NCBI GenBank assembly: GCA_963920635.1
Contig: OY987298.1
Coordinates: 126,365,735-126,429,734, forward strand
Length of the DNA stretch: 64,000 nucleotides
Source: Pseudeuparius sepicola
Lineage: Eukaryota; Arthropoda; Insecta; Coleoptera; Anthribidae
Reading direction: 5' to 3'
Under the pieces are notes generated by a model. That model was not told where the DNA came from. It did not search any database and saw only the letters and a list, made by a program, of their open reading frames with translations. Position numbers and translations under genes: made by a program. Within the stretch, counting starts at the first letter, position 1. The number at the start of each line of letters is the position of its first letter. Of this stretch, positions 1 through 12,664 are shown one piece after another.

Positions 1-1912
1 GGCATTATTTAGCTACCTTTTCATGAAAAAAAAAATGATACCAATGCATTTAATTTTTTTTTTTGAGAAAATTAACAATTTCTGTCGGAATATCGAAAAA
101 AGCCCTCCAGCGGTGACATGTGAAATTAAGAAAACTTCAAATATAAAAACATTTTTGTAGCCCAAGAATAGCTCTTTCCAACTAGCTAAAGTTTGTTAAA
201 ACCGGCTCAGCCGTTTCGAAGATACAGGGTGTTTTTTACGGAAACCTTTGAATACCCCTCACTCCACCACTTTATTTTTAGAGATACGGCAAAAATTGTC
301 AGACAAAAAAGTTCAGATTATCCTCGACTTTAAAGATCAGGTATTTTTTTGTTGGGTTAATATAGCGGAATACACAGAAACATCAGTTTTTTAGATTCAA
401 GATTGCAGTTACTCCCCCTAGCGGCCATTTCAGAAACTTGAAAATATTTTCCAGGTTTTCTCTTGGCCATTGTAGTAATAACTTTTTTGCCGCAAGCCTC
501 TACGATGGATAGTTTCCCAGATACAGTACCTCGGATTCTTGGTTGTCCACCATGTATATTTTCATATACTTTCGATGGGATTGTGTAGAAAATCGGTCAA
601 AATCTCGATTTTTCCTTACAAGATTGCGCCCTTATTTTAACCCTTTAGCCACCTGCAACACTCAAGCCTTTGGTATTCCGAAGTCAGGTTCTATTAATTA
701 CCATTTAGTAAACACGGCTTGCGTTAAAATATGTGCAACAGCCACCTTTTATTTCTGTTAAGGAAAATCGAATTTTTCATAATAGGTTATCCCCAGGGGC
801 CACTCGTAAATTTTCCTTTATTCTACTCAACATCGATATACTTTTCAACCCTCTTCGAGGCTTGTCTGCGAAAATGGAGCACCTAAATCTGCCACTATCT
901 GACGGTCTATAAGACAATTGGAATTAGGTATCCTCTTTTTTTGGTAGGAATATCAAGTGTCTATGTACGAGAAGTATTTTTTGAATAATATATGAAAGGT
1001 CCAATAAATTAAATTCACTAAATTATTTCAATACTCCCTATGAAAACTAAGAAACTTTGAATAATTATTTTGCCGTAAGTTACCTACCTAATATATAATT
1101 TGCCCTAATAACGTGGTGCTCTTAAGGGATTTACGTTAAGTTTAAAAGGGCACTATTATAGGTATAAATAGTTTCCAGATTAAGCTAACGTAATAATAAT
1201 AATAGTAATAATACATTATTGTCCAGTGGATACAGGGTATGATTCAGTTTATGGCGTAAAATATTTTAACCACACAGTGGACCCACTAAAAAGGGAAATG
1301 CATTTTTTAGAGACTTTTTTCGAATTTCCGCACACACATTTCCCATAATTTTTCAATTACACAATAATATTGTTGTTTTCGTTTTTTTTTTCGTGTTTTT
1401 TAAATGCAAGAAAGAAATAAGTCTGAGGTTTATGATGCCGCAATGTCTACTAGCTTCTAGCGCATTGGGCATCTGGTGGAGTGATGGGATGACAGAAGCA
1501 GCAGTGCAAAAGATTAGAATAAGCAGGGTTAAATAGATGCCCATTTTGAAAACTAGCGAAGTTGCTAGCGAAAAAATTAGAATACCTACTTTTAGGCAGC
1601 GGAACTCTTGATTCGGCACTCCGATTGGTAAGCAGCAACACGGCGCAAAAAGATGGAAGATTCTAAGAAAATCATTCGGATTATAATTTTTTTCTGTGTG
1701 GTGATATAATGTTGCGTGTGGTGGAACTGTCTGTGCCCGTCTCTAACTCTACTCATGAAGTAAGTATGTGTTTTGTGCTTTAACAAAAATCAAAACCCTA
1801 CCCGTATACTATAAATCTGTGAGAGATTTGTGTGATCCAACTGTGGACTGAAATAGGTAAACACCTATTCTAAAAAGGCGAGGCTAGTGCTGCCCGGAGA
1901 CAATGACCTAAA
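1..1912. other. A/T-rich stretch without a recognisable gene
   Basis: No open frame here looks like a known protein. The sequence is A/T-rich with short AAT runs near 1191-1215. A lone CAGGGTG word near 224 resembles the ends of the fold-back elements found later, but I see no partner end, so I treat it as a possible truncated end only. Confidence 0.5.
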
Positions 1913-2370
1913 CTCGATCCATCCAACAAACGGAGTACGTCAAAACAGTGAGCATTGCGTGATCAATCGCGTGCGTATGCGTTGATTGGCCAAAGCAGAC
2001 CCGCGCCTGAAGCCGATAGCATGGTATTTCAAACGGTCCGCGGAATGCTGGTTTCTTGCCACTTTTTTAACAGGTCCGGCATTCGCAGTCGTGTTTGAAC
2101 GCTCCCAACGTAACGGTCTGTGTTCAATTTAAATAGATATTTTGGGCTGTTTTGGAATTTTAATCTTTACAACTGTTTAGTACGAATACAGCTGAATTAA
2201 CTGCAGATCAGTAGTTTTGAAATTAATCATAGGTTTTTAGAAATTATTTAATATAATATAGTTCTGATCGAACCTTAATGCGACCCTGTACAAGCGTCTT
2301 GGCTTTCAACAACCACGTGCTCTTATCGTGATATTGTTTTGACGCACTCCGTTTGTTGGATGGATAGAGT
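1913..2370. repeat. MITE-like element with 36-bp inverted ends
   Basis: The sequence ATCCATCCAACAAACGGAGT near 1917 recurs as its reverse complement near 2345-2366, and the match continues inward through GTCAAAACA. The outermost matching bases are CTCGATCC and GGATAGAG, giving an element of about 458 bp. I see no convincing target duplication, so the superfamily is unknown. The interior carries no open frame. Confidence 0.6.
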
Positions 2371-2766
2371 ACAGACTTTATGAATTAATCCTGGGGTCTA
2401 GGGGCTACCAAAATCAAATTATAGTAATAATTAACAAGTACGGATTGGTCGATACTTATAATAATTTAATGATAACAATAATTGAAACAGGGTTTCGTTG
2501 AATAATACTTACTCATGTCGGGCGCACGCCAATTGATTATTATTTGTCGACGCATAATTACATATTATATTTCATTTTGTATTTGTTGATGAGTTTCCAA
2601 ATCCCCTATGTTATTTATGATGCGTCGTATAATTTTGTTATTCTCTGTCGGAATTTTCAAATATATCTGGAAAATTGATTATGATTACGTCCATAATTTG
2701 AAAATTATATGGGATTTATTCTTTCTCTATGTTTAAGGTCATCCAAACAATCTAGTTCCTAATCTA

Positions 2767-4039
2767 CAGGGTGTTCACTTTTAAGTGGACACAAATCAAT
2801 AAAAAATTGATTTGCTGGAATATTTTCAAAATTTTTTTTTGATACAAAGGTCTTCAAAATGCGCAACTTTCTACTTGAACACATTTGTCAAATTGCAATT
2901 CCAGGGCTGGCTAAGATTTTTTTTAAACCCCGATTTTCACAAAATCTATTTAGGCATTTTTTTATTTAAAATCTGACCATACAGCGTTAATTAGGACCCT
3001 CTAAAACCCTTAAGTTCAAAATTTGAACTAAAAATATACAGAGAGTTCGGTTTTACAGCGCCTTAAAGTTGCGCAAAGTAGTGATTTCGAGGGCCCCTGG
3101 AGGAGTCAAGCGTGCCATGGAATGATTTTAAAACAATTAAAGAATTAACAGGACCACCCAAAGTATTGATGGACGAGACTGCAACAAAAAATAATACAGG
3201 ATGTTTTTCTCTACCGCTGCTGAAAGTTCAGACTTTTTTCGAATTTTATTCTGATCAAGTTTGCCGTGCTTTTTGAAACAAAGTTACTAATAACAAAATT
3301 TATTTAATCTTAACAAAAAATAACAAACAAAATATTTAGATCTTAAACTATCGGGGTTTTCTCAACATAACCGTCTTCTAACGTAATACATTTTTCAAGA
3401 CGTTTTTTGTTATTAGAAACAACTCGTCTTAACTCATCTATTGTTACGGAATCGCAAGCTTCAATTATTTTTTTGTTGTAGCTGTTATTTCATTGTTAAG
3501 ATTAAATAAATTTTGTTATTAGTAACTTTGTTTCAAATAGCATGACAAACTTGATCAGAATAAAATTCGAAAAAAGTCTGAACTTGCAGCAGCGGTAGAG
3601 AAAAACATACTGTATTATTTTTTCTTGCAGTCTCGTCCATCAATACTTCGGGTGGTCCTGTCAATTCTTCAATTGTTTAAAAATCATTCCATGGCACGCT
3701 TGACTCTCCAGGGGCCCTCGAAATCACTACTTTGCGCAACTTTAAGGCGCTGTAAAACCGAACTCCCTGTATATTTTTAGATCAAATTTTGAACTTAAGG
3801 GTTTTAGAGGGCCCTAATTAACGCTGTATGGTCAGATTTTAAATAAAAAAATGCCTAAATAGATTTTGTGAAAATCGGGGTTTAAAAAAAATCTCCCTGG
3901 AATTGCAATTTGACAAATGTGTTCAAGTAGAAAGTTGCGCATTTTGAAGACCTTTGTATCAAAAAAAATTTTTTTTTTGAAAATATCCCAACAAATCATT
4001 TTTTTATTGATTTGTGTCCACTTAAAAGTGAACACCCCG
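2767..4039. mobile_element. Fold-back mariner-type element, arms about 550 bp
   Basis: The left end CAGGGTGTTCACTTTTAAG and right end CTTAAAAGTGAACACCCCG are inverted copies flanked by TA on both sides (2765-2766 and 4040-4041). The arms stay complementary almost without break from about 2767-3317 to 3494-4039, so the 1273-bp element could fold into one very long hairpin. The roughly 175-bp loop carries the last part of a transposase gene in minus orientation. The same left end and transposase tail occur at 38647-39605. It therefore reads as a deletion/fold-back derivative of that element, not a short MITE. Confidence 0.9.
3343..3480 (-). pseudogene. C-terminal tail of a DDE transposase in the loop of the fold-back
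   Basis: Read on the minus strand, this loop encodes a segment with the words EACDSVTIDELRRVV and NNKKRLEKCITLEDGY, then a stop at 3343-3345. It matches the C-terminal tail of the larger minus-strand transposase remnant at 39174-39605 residue by residue with few changes. Only about 45 codons survive and no catalytic residue is included, so it cannot act as a transposase. Its value is diagnostic: it ties this fold-back to a specific parent element. Confidence 0.8.
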
Positions 4040-4041
4040 TA

Positions 4042-4844
4042 TAAGGCTTCTTATAAAAAAATATTACTATATGATGACTGCAAAAGAATGTACCTGTAGA
4101 TTCTTAAATTTTTCCCCTAAAGAAAATTTTTTCTACAAATAATTATACTACTTTAAGCCAACAAAAATGAATATAGCTCCTTTTTCTCCTCACATCAATA
4201 ATGAGTAAATCTGGAAGTTGGTAATGGCATCCTATTGTAAAGATTTCCGAATCATAACCGTATTGGGATTGGCTCAATCTGTCCTCCTAATCTTCCAGGT
4301 GCTGGGATTTGCCTTGTCGCGTGGCTTATGAATTAAACACCTTCAAATTTCGGGTGGGATCCTGGGCTTCGGCAAATTTTAGTCAAGGCCTTGTCAGCAG
4401 AGATAACTCCAGAACGAACAAAATACTAATAATGGACTAAATAATATATGGAATTTTAAACGATTCAACGTGTAGAAGGCGTATACGAATAGACAAAAAG
4501 TTTTGACAGGTTAAAGAGAGAAAAGAAATGATAAGCAATTCACATGAGGTACAGCGTGATCCAAATTCCACGCCCTGGCATATTTTTATGAAATCATCGA
4601 AACTTTTTAAAAAATGGCATCGTAGCATGAACCTTGAAGTGCGGAATAAATTGAGCCATTACAAGTGTGACGTCACAACCCCCATAAATGTAGGGAGGTA
4701 CGAGTAGGTATATTAAATATTCTCTCTTTGGCAGGGAGAAAGAATTATTAAGAACTATTTAGTACCCACAGAAATAATCATTTTTTTAACTATCAATAAC
4801 AATAAAAATATAATAACAAACTGGTTATGTTTTAAAATGTGATA
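4042..4844. repeat. Non-coding stretch with degenerate repeat copy 1
   Basis: About 170 bp at 4256-4425 is a diverged direct copy of 6247-6425. Shared words include GGATTTGCC, a CGCG-containing block followed by TGGCTTATGAATTAAACACC (GCGGCTCATGAATTAAATACC in the other copy), then an ATTTCG.GG..GGGT block. No inverted ends or target duplications are visible. The pair could be old copies of a non-LTR or other element. No gene is seen in the rest. Confidence 0.5.
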
Positions 4845-4846
4845 TA

Positions 4847-5552
4847 CAGGGTGTAAATGAATAAGTGCAAAAAAATTCAAGGGGCGAATCTTTGGGTGAT
4901 TCTGAGACCAAAATTCTATTTAAACATAGGTCTGCTAATGCTTCGTTTTCAAAGTACAGGGAGTCAAATATTTTTTAATAATTATTATAATAAAACAAAA
5001 ATTTTTATAGCTAGCATTGCCGTTTATAGCAATTTTTAAGACTAGAACAAACTATTAATATGGAAAAAATATCTGGTATACCCTAGTTTTTGTTAAAAAA
5101 ATTTATTATGTTGTCCCAGAGACATGCAATAAAGTGATTTTTATTTTTTTCTCAAAAACGAAGCAAAATACGAGAATAATTCAAGAGACAAAAAAGTTGT
5201 ATTTTTAGTTGCTGAATGCGAAAAAAATATAAAAGTAAAAAGTCAGTGGCCCACATTTTTTTACAAAATGATTGGTTAAGGTGCCCTCGGGATGCCACTG
5301 TACTTAATAATTTTAATCTAGTAGGAGCTAAATTAGCCTCTTTCTACCATAAATAACACTGCCAAATTTCAACAAAATCGGCTAAAGGATTATTAAGATA
5401 TTTACGAAAAAGCGATTTTTTAAGAGTTTGACACCCTGTATCTTAAAAAGGAAGCATTACCAGACCTACCTATGTTTATATAAACTTTTCGTCTTAGAAT
5501 CACTCAAAGATTAACCACTTGAATTTTTTGACACTTATTCATTTACACCCTG
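4847..5552. mobile_element. 706-bp TIR element with TA duplications
   Basis: The left end CAGGGTGTAAATGAATAAGTG is matched by CACTTATTCATTTACACCCTG at the right, with TA outside both. Similarity of the arms continues for about 120 bp and includes a second, internal CAGGGAGTC / ACACCCTG pair near 4958 and 5433. The interior has no transposase-like frame, so this is non-autonomous, probably of the same Tc1/mariner-like group as its neighbours. Confidence 0.85.
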
Positions 5553-5554
5553 TA

Positions 5555-7540
5555 GATTCAATCATACATTTTCAATTACCAGCAGCTTTCCTTTAGGAAT
5601 ATTTACCATATCAAAATATTTAAATTTGATTCCTGATAGTCGAAACATTTCCATACCTATTAAAATGTCATTAACTTGTAAAGTATACGTACCTAAGGAT
5701 TAGAAAAAATTGCCTATAAAAAATATACCATTCCAGTGGAGTATGAATTGAGATTTGATTGGGAAAAGTATTCTGGTATTCTGCGGCGTTGTGAGATCAT
5801 ACGCTATGCTAAAATATTTACTTATAATGGGTCAAACTGTTTCTTAAGTAATGCCGAAAAGCAGAATTTGTTTTCTTTTTTTGTTGTTCGGCGGTATTAA
5901 TCTTTTTAAACATTGCACCAAAAATGAATTAAGTGTGCGAAACCCAATAGCATAATGAATCACAGATTTAAATTAAGAAATCATCAACTGTAATAATTTA
6001 TGGATTTTACCTCGAATTATTCTACCACAAAAAAGTACCGTTTCAGCTTTGCTAACCCAGATTGCAGCTGAAACTTTTAGAAAGTATTATGCCAATAATT
6101 AGTACGGCGCTACGTCTCTTCACCTTAAAATTTAGCCGAAGTTTTTACTTTAAAACTTCGACGAAAGAATTCCGACTTACCTAAGTTAGTTTCGTCGACC
6201 AAGACTTTTATAAAATAAACTCCCTGCTGCCGAAAGATAAGCAGGAAGGTCGTATTGAGATTACTTCCATTTGTTTGCATAATCTTTCGGATTCCTGGAT
6301 TTGCCGTGTGACGCGGCTCATGAATTAAATACCATAAGATTTCGCGGATGGGTTCAACGACCTAACAGATTTTATAGGGGGGTTTTGTTAGTGGAGTAGA
6401 GATAAACCCTGAATACGTCGGAGTGACACGGAATATTAGGGAGGAGAACATGGAAATAATTAATTGCCTAATTTGGGATTTTCCTAAATAGAAGTGTTAT
6501 AACATCAGTAATGGGCCTTTTCACTAAAAAATAATAATCTTTTTTTACTGAGATTTACTGAAATTATAATTACAGGTATTTTTGCAAGATTTCTTGCGTT
6601 TAGCAAGAAGTTTAAGTCAACCATATATAAATAGAAACAACAAAATTACGGAAATCATTTTTTCTGACCTCAATATACCTACACATAAACAAAATATGCC
6701 ATTTTCGCCAGATAAACGAGATATACCGAAGTTGTGTGAAAGCGACAGCACTTAGAGTACTTAAAAAAGTCTCAGTATCTATAATAATAATTATTAATTA
6801 TTATTATTATTATTATTAGTGACAAGTAATAATAGAACTGTGCTTGTCAAGTACATTATTGTTTTACTCTATCGTCATATATGGTCTCTAGATCCCACGT
6901 TATCCTTTCCAGTACCTAACCCAATAAATTTATAGCGTCAGCTTATTTTTACTATATTTTTTACATTACTCTATTTTAACTATTTCAGTTTCCCCGGATT
7001 CATTTTCTTCCGGTTTACCAGCTACAGCAAATTTAGATAGAGAACCAAATTTGCTGCAACTGCGAGGGCGGCTTTCTGTGTTGGATTCAAAAGGCTAATG
7101 TATGCCGAAAGTGGAGGCGCATAATGAGCATAGTTTTTCTATACCTTTGTTATCTAGCTATGAAATAGGTTGGGAAATTAAAATAAAATTGGAAAATCGG
7201 AAAAACACAAATGGTTAAGTTAAAACAAATATAGCATATAACAAGTATATTTTAGCTGGCTCAATTTTTACATACCTTGCAACTTGCGTCTAAAAGCTGC
7301 CATCAAGCTAATAAAATGACAGATGGCTTTATCGCATTTCCTTAGAATTATCAAGAATATTCTATTTAGCAATGGATTTTCTAATTCTGATAAATTTTTA
7401 CAAAATTATGCAAAAACGCTTAAACGCATTACTGAAGATATTACAACAAAAATTAATAGATACAGGTGTTTTTCTACTCCTATGCTAGTAACATACCTAT
7501 TAAGTGGCGGTTTAGGTTATAAGTAAGTTCATTGTTACGA
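5555..7540. other. Non-coding; degenerate repeat copy 2 and an AAT microsatellite
   Basis: The diverged repeat described at 4256-4425 recurs at 6247-6425 in the same orientation. An AAT/ATT-rich microsatellite lies at about 6781-6820. Nothing else is recognisable; the short open frames have no family signature. Confidence 0.5.
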
Positions 7541-7542
7541 AC

Positions 7543-7584
7543 ACTGACACGTAATGACTGACATGTAATGACTGACACGTAATA
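7543..7584 (+). repeat. Three tandem copies of a 14-bp unit
   Basis: Three consecutive 14-bp units, ACTGACACGTAATG with one or two changes each, run head to tail. They sit just upstream of a GC-richer patch that holds an RFX X-box-like word, GTCACCATAGCAAC (7654-7667). Confidence 0.85.
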
Positions 7585-7586
7585 AA

Positions 7587-8778
7587 AAAAATTACGTATC
7601 TGTTCTTAATTAAAACGCAATTATCACGGGTGCCTTGTTAGCGCGGCATCCGCGTCACCATAGCAACTAACCAACATACTAATTCTTGCCTGTCAGATAA
7701 TCAGAAGTATAGTTTATCTATTATAATAGTTTTTCTTTCGTCGAAGAAAAATTATAATACAAAACTCGAGTTGTAAGCTTATTACATACTCGTGGAATTA
7801 CAGCACTCGCCGCTGCGCGGCTCGTGCGCAACTTTTCCACTCATACGTAATAAACTGTTTACAACTCTCGCTATGTAATATACTATTCCTCACTTATGGA
7901 GGACCTAATTAGATGTGTAAAGAAATTATCTTCGCCTTTGTCTTCAGTCAAAAGTGTCAACAAAATTCTGGTGCGGTAGTCGAATAATAATTGTTGGTAA
8001 ATCAATAATTTATTTAGGCAAAGGCAAACCAATTCCCACTAGGCGTAATAAGGCCATTCTGCCTTCTACGAAAGACAAATAATAATTTGGGACTTACAGT
8101 AAAATCAAATAACTCTGACGCCTGGCCTAAATAAAAACACGTGTTCGATGGCGTGCAATAGGTGGTCAATAGATCATAAAATATCACCCGACTCGAAGCG
8201 GGCCTGGCAACAGGGATGTATAATATACTCGATGGCAAGTGTATTTATGTGATTTTATCTTGTTTTCATATCAGTGTAAAATTCGGCGAATATCTCGACA
8301 CACGTGCTCTTGTTTAGGTCAGACTTCAGAGTAATTTGTTTTTAGTCTAGGTATATTATGTATGTTTTTATTGTTTTAGGACCTCAATATTAACCCCCAC
8401 CACCAGATACCTACTGTTGTTTGCTCTCAACAAAAGAAAGAACGCCTCTTCTCATAACTGCACTTAACAATTCCACACGTTCCCGTTGGGATTTCCCTTC
8501 TGCTAATCACCTAGGTACCTACGCTATTTGAACTTGCCGTAATGGCGGGTTTGCCTTTCGTCGAGAACAGAGCGTAGCAGCGAGAGATTAGCGCGTGCAT
8601 AGTATGAAGTAGAGCCCACAATGAGGCTGTTCTTCCCGGATATACACGTGCCCAAATGCCCCAGAGGCATCTGTGATATAATAATAGGAACAATTCTGGC
8701 AATAAGTTATAAAGCAACAGTCCGCTGCTGGCGCGATTGTGACTTTATTACTTGTTTTCTAAACGCATACCTAAAAAA
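7587..8778. other. Non-coding stretch with an X-box-like site
   Basis: No gene recognised. GTCACCATAGCAAC at 7654-7667 fits the RFX X-box pattern on the minus strand. A GC-rich inverted patch, GCCGCTGCGCGGC, lies near 7810. The remainder is A/T-rich and unremarkable. Confidence 0.4.
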
Positions 8779-8780
8779 TA

Positions 8781-9240
8781 CAGGGACCGGCAGAATGTTG
8801 GACACAAACATTTAGTATTTTTAAACTCTGATTTCGATTAATTTAAATTTCTAGCTGCTAAACGAACAAAATTGAAGTTTAGTAGCAAATTCATGTGTTA
8901 TCCGATGATAAGTTGCGCTTGCGGTATTTTTTTTGTAATACACAGGGTGGTCGAAAAAAATACAAAAAAAAGTTAAATTTTTTTTTACTAGGTGGCTGTG
9001 ACTTTTAATCTGACATACCCCTTTGATTCCAAACAACTTTTCTAAGTAACTTTTTACCGTATTTTAAAAAATAAGGGTACTTTACTCTTGAGTTATTTTT
9101 ACATTTTTGAATCTACCTCGTATCCAAAAAGATATATTTAACTTTTGAAATGTGTGTTTTGAGTTTCAAATGATGCACCAACTTTTATCAAATTAATAAT
9201 AAATAAGTTTTCCATTTGTCCAACTTTCTGCCGGTCACTG
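8781..9240. mobile_element. 460-bp TIR element with a nested inner element
   Basis: The ends CAGGGACCGGCAGAATGTTG and its inverted counterpart (CTTTCTGCCGGTCACTG) are flanked by TA. Inside, at about 8943-9120, a second pair of weaker inverted ends starts CAGGGTGGTCGAAAAAAATA and finishes CTACCTCG followed by TA. Words in the inner part, such as ACAACTTTTCTAAGTAA and a TTTACTCTTGA motif, recur in the inner elements at 22891-23335 and 63212-63707. Confidence 0.8.
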
Positions 9241-9242
9241 TA

Positions 9243-12200
9243 TATGCCAATACTATAATTATTATAAAATAACAAACGAAATTGCATTCCCTAAAAGAAA
9301 TTATTTTATGGATGGGCATAGAAAGTCAAAAAGTCAGCTTAACCCTTAGAACAGTTATCTGTTGGTTTGGTCTGACCTTTCATGCATGGTCATAGTTACA
9401 TACATAGTACAAACAGCATTCAAGGTGAAAACAAAAGCACACCATTTTCTCTTACTATTACAGTAGATATTTATGTATATAAAGTACGCTTTATGTATAG
9501 GTGTAATGTAACAATGCCCTTTTCACTAGTTAGGTATACCTATTTACAGTGGCGGCGATAAGGATTCGGGGGTTCCCCGCCAAATTTTGCATAATGTGTC
9601 ATACATACATGTGGGAATAAAATTTGGAAATACCGAAATTTTGTCTAAGGTGTTAAATTATAAGAAGAAACCGGGATATAAAGATTTTAAGAGAAAAGCT
9701 CGGATATATAGGTTTTATTTTAAGTTTTTCTGCCTACCTGGGAAATATTCTATATTATAGGGAGTAGTATTATGGCGTAGCTTAACAAAAACTGTCTAAT
9801 GTCTCACATATTATTTTATAAATGGGACATGATTTAATATTACCCATAATAATATTTTTATCTTGATATTAATATCACAAAATAATTTCCAAAGAAAATA
9901 TTTATTAAGTACAATAAAAGAGAGCACGTTTTTTTTTAAATTAGGAATATTCCGCCAAGGTTTATTTTGCCACTCGGAATAGTAAAAATACCTACCCCTA
10001 TCTATTAGTTATTGCCTTAAATATAAAATCATACCATTGCTAAAATCTGTCTGGTGCTGGTAAGGTGAAACAACGTAACGTCACAGAATTAATGTATTGG
10101 TTTTATAAAAATTCAAAATTCCGCTATTTGTCCTAATGATACGCCAATTTTTAAACTAAAACGAAGCTACTAACGCAGGGACAGGCGGCATACTAAACCT
10201 TCTATTCTCAAAACGGCCCGTAACTTGGACGAAAAAATAAATCGAAAATTTTCATTTATAAAATAGCTCTTTTACCAGTATAAATTAATTTCATATCTGC
10301 TACAAACACACAATCGGCCGGCAAAAGCCGTAAAAATTGTTCAAAATGTGCCGGGAAGATAAAAAAAATATGACAACAAAGCTTCGCAGTAACAGTGTAT
10401 AGAAGTACTCGACAATAGAAGTGAATATTTTTCGTAAAAATTACGTCTATACCAGTTTAAAAGATAATCTAAAGAAACACGAAATAAACGCACAAAATTT
10501 TACAAAAAAGTTGTCTTTTGTTGTGTTTTTCGGGGTTTTAATAATTCTGAAATAAAAACCTTCTAAGTCGTTTGGTCGCCACCGATTTTCAGCCTATTAA
10601 TATTATTATAAAGAAAGAACATTACGTACATTCATGTAGTACAGCCCGAGTTTTCACTAAGACAACACGCAATTTTTTATTTTTTATTAGACAAAAAAGT
10701 TGATGTACAGAATCAAATATTCAAAATAGGCCCATTACCTACATATTATATTATCCATAACCTCTAATAGTACAAATTTACCTCTCTATTACAGAGGGTT
10801 TAGGGATGATGCGCTGATAATAAACAGGAAATAAATCCCACCAGGATACTCTGGGGTGCAGATATGCACAGAGAGACAAGTTATTTGGAGAACAAAGAAC
10901 CGAGCCCTATGTTGGTCAATGTGAGATCAATAATTTACCGACAGAGAAAGATTTCCTGGCGCTACTTAGATATTATTTTCGGCATTACTATGGTACATGG
11001 TATTCACATACACATGCCTCGCTGGCTTGTTCGTTCTTACAAAATGTCCTTTACAGGTACTGTTTGTCACGAGGTTTGTCACATCTCAAGAATATTTCAT
11101 ATAAAAGCTGCTTTTCATTCTAAACAAAATTATAGATTTTCCAAATTCCCGTTTAGAAATTGCTTCTAATGAAAACCCCTATAGCCTCAAATTTACCGAG
11201 AGGGTTTGTATAAGGTTGCGCATTATCAATATTACACCCCAAATGCTCTATTAGCAATTCTTAACGCTACGCAAGCGGTTATCTCGGATATTGTCAACGA
11301 AAATGCTTTAGGGACTCAACCGATTATATGATTCGGTTTTATGTCGGGCATAAAATTTTATAATAAAATTATATCTACTAAAGACCCTTATCGATTACGC
11401 CGTAGCCGCGAAGTTAGGGCCCTAAAGACACTTCCCAAAAACCCCTTTTTGGGGGATCTTCTCCCCCTTTGGACAGCATATTGTACCGTTCAGCGCGGTA
11501 ATAAAATAATGATCGATGGAGGGCCGGAAGGGTTCTTGTAATGTAATTTGTTTTGACGAGGGCAGTTAGGGAGTGTATCGTTTTTTCATCGCCAAACGAG
11601 TTTGGACGGTGCGCCCGTGTACATATTTTCCAAAAGACGAAGTCCATAATTGCGCGGCTAACGGATTTTTCGTAATTTAATGAATAAATTACCATTTAAT
11701 TAACTAATGTTTTTCTGGGAGGCATAATATCTGTGTATAAAATCTTCCTCGCTAAGTAATTATTGGTGTAAATATTAAACGGTGTTTTTCAGTTTTATCA
11801 TGGTTGATTTTGCAAACAGTCGTGTTTTCGAAGTTTTTTTAGAACGTGAATACATTATTAGGAGCTCATCTTTTCCATTAGCTGGCAAAGGTTTGTTTGG
11901 TATTCGGTTTCATTTACCGTGTGCTGGTACTTTCTCAGTCTGAATTAGCTCATTCATTCGTAGAGTTAACAAAATTTTAAATTAACTGCATGAAATAAGA
12001 GAAATTGTCAAGAAGCAGTTTCCCAAATAAGAGAAGTTATCCAAATGTGGAAAATACATTTTTTATTCTGATAAAATCCCTCGAGCTTCGCTCTCGGGAT
12101 TTTATCTCTGAAAATAAAAGCCCAATTTGTACGAGTGGTTTTGCCAATGGGCAAAATAGGGCTTGAGAATGAAATTATCTAGAAAATTTCCGACAAGAGT

Positions 12201-12585
12201 GGTATTTGTCGAGATTGTTTCACGAATACGATTTAATAATTTCTATATTGATTTTTTCTATGTTTACATTTCCAAAACGACTCATTTTGAACGAGTTTAT
12301 TGACAGCTTCGACTGTAGCGTTCGAGTAAACAAACATGACGCTTGGGTATCCAGGGAAAATGCGATTATACCTACGCCTTGTCGGCGTTGGTTTATTTTC
12401 TGAATGTGTCATAAATTTAAACGGAGGCGGAGGTCTAAATAACAAGAATTTAGCAATTTAAAAGTTATATAAATTCATTGATATAATGCTTAATAATACA
12501 GCAACATAATTTATAAGCTGCATAATTTAGAACAGTGTGAAACACACAAACTTTAAGAAGCAGGTACGTGTTTGTATCCAACAGA
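9243..12585. other. Long non-coding stretch, no gene recognised
   Basis: No open frame here resembles a known family. A hAT-like end, CAGTGGCGGCGATAAGG, stands alone near 9547 without a partner. A perfect small hairpin lies at 12070-12106: GATAAAATCC and GGATTTTATC flank GAGC-TTC-GCTC. The rest is A/T-rich. Confidence 0.45.
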
Positions 12586-12591
12586 TTCGCG

Positions 12592-12662
12592 GTTGCTAAG
12601 CAACGAAGTGATAATTTGCACAAGTGCAATTACCGGTAATAATTGCACTAGTGCAAATTATC
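12592..12662. promoter_or_regulatory. X-box-like site followed by a 53-bp palindrome
   Basis: GTTGCTAAGCAAC (12592-12604) fits the RFX X-box pattern. Immediately after it, 12610-12662 is a palindrome whose arms start GATAATTTGCAC and end GTGCAAATTATC around a central ACCGGT. Each arm itself contains a smaller palindrome, TTGCACNAGTGCAA. I infer a protein-binding or mobile hairpin origin; nothing nearby tells which. Confidence 0.45.
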
Positions 12663-12664
12663 GC

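Noticed and set aside
9547..9590. hAT end CAGTGGCG at 9.5 kb as a complete element
   Set aside because: No inverted partner or 8-bp duplication was found within a reasonable distance.
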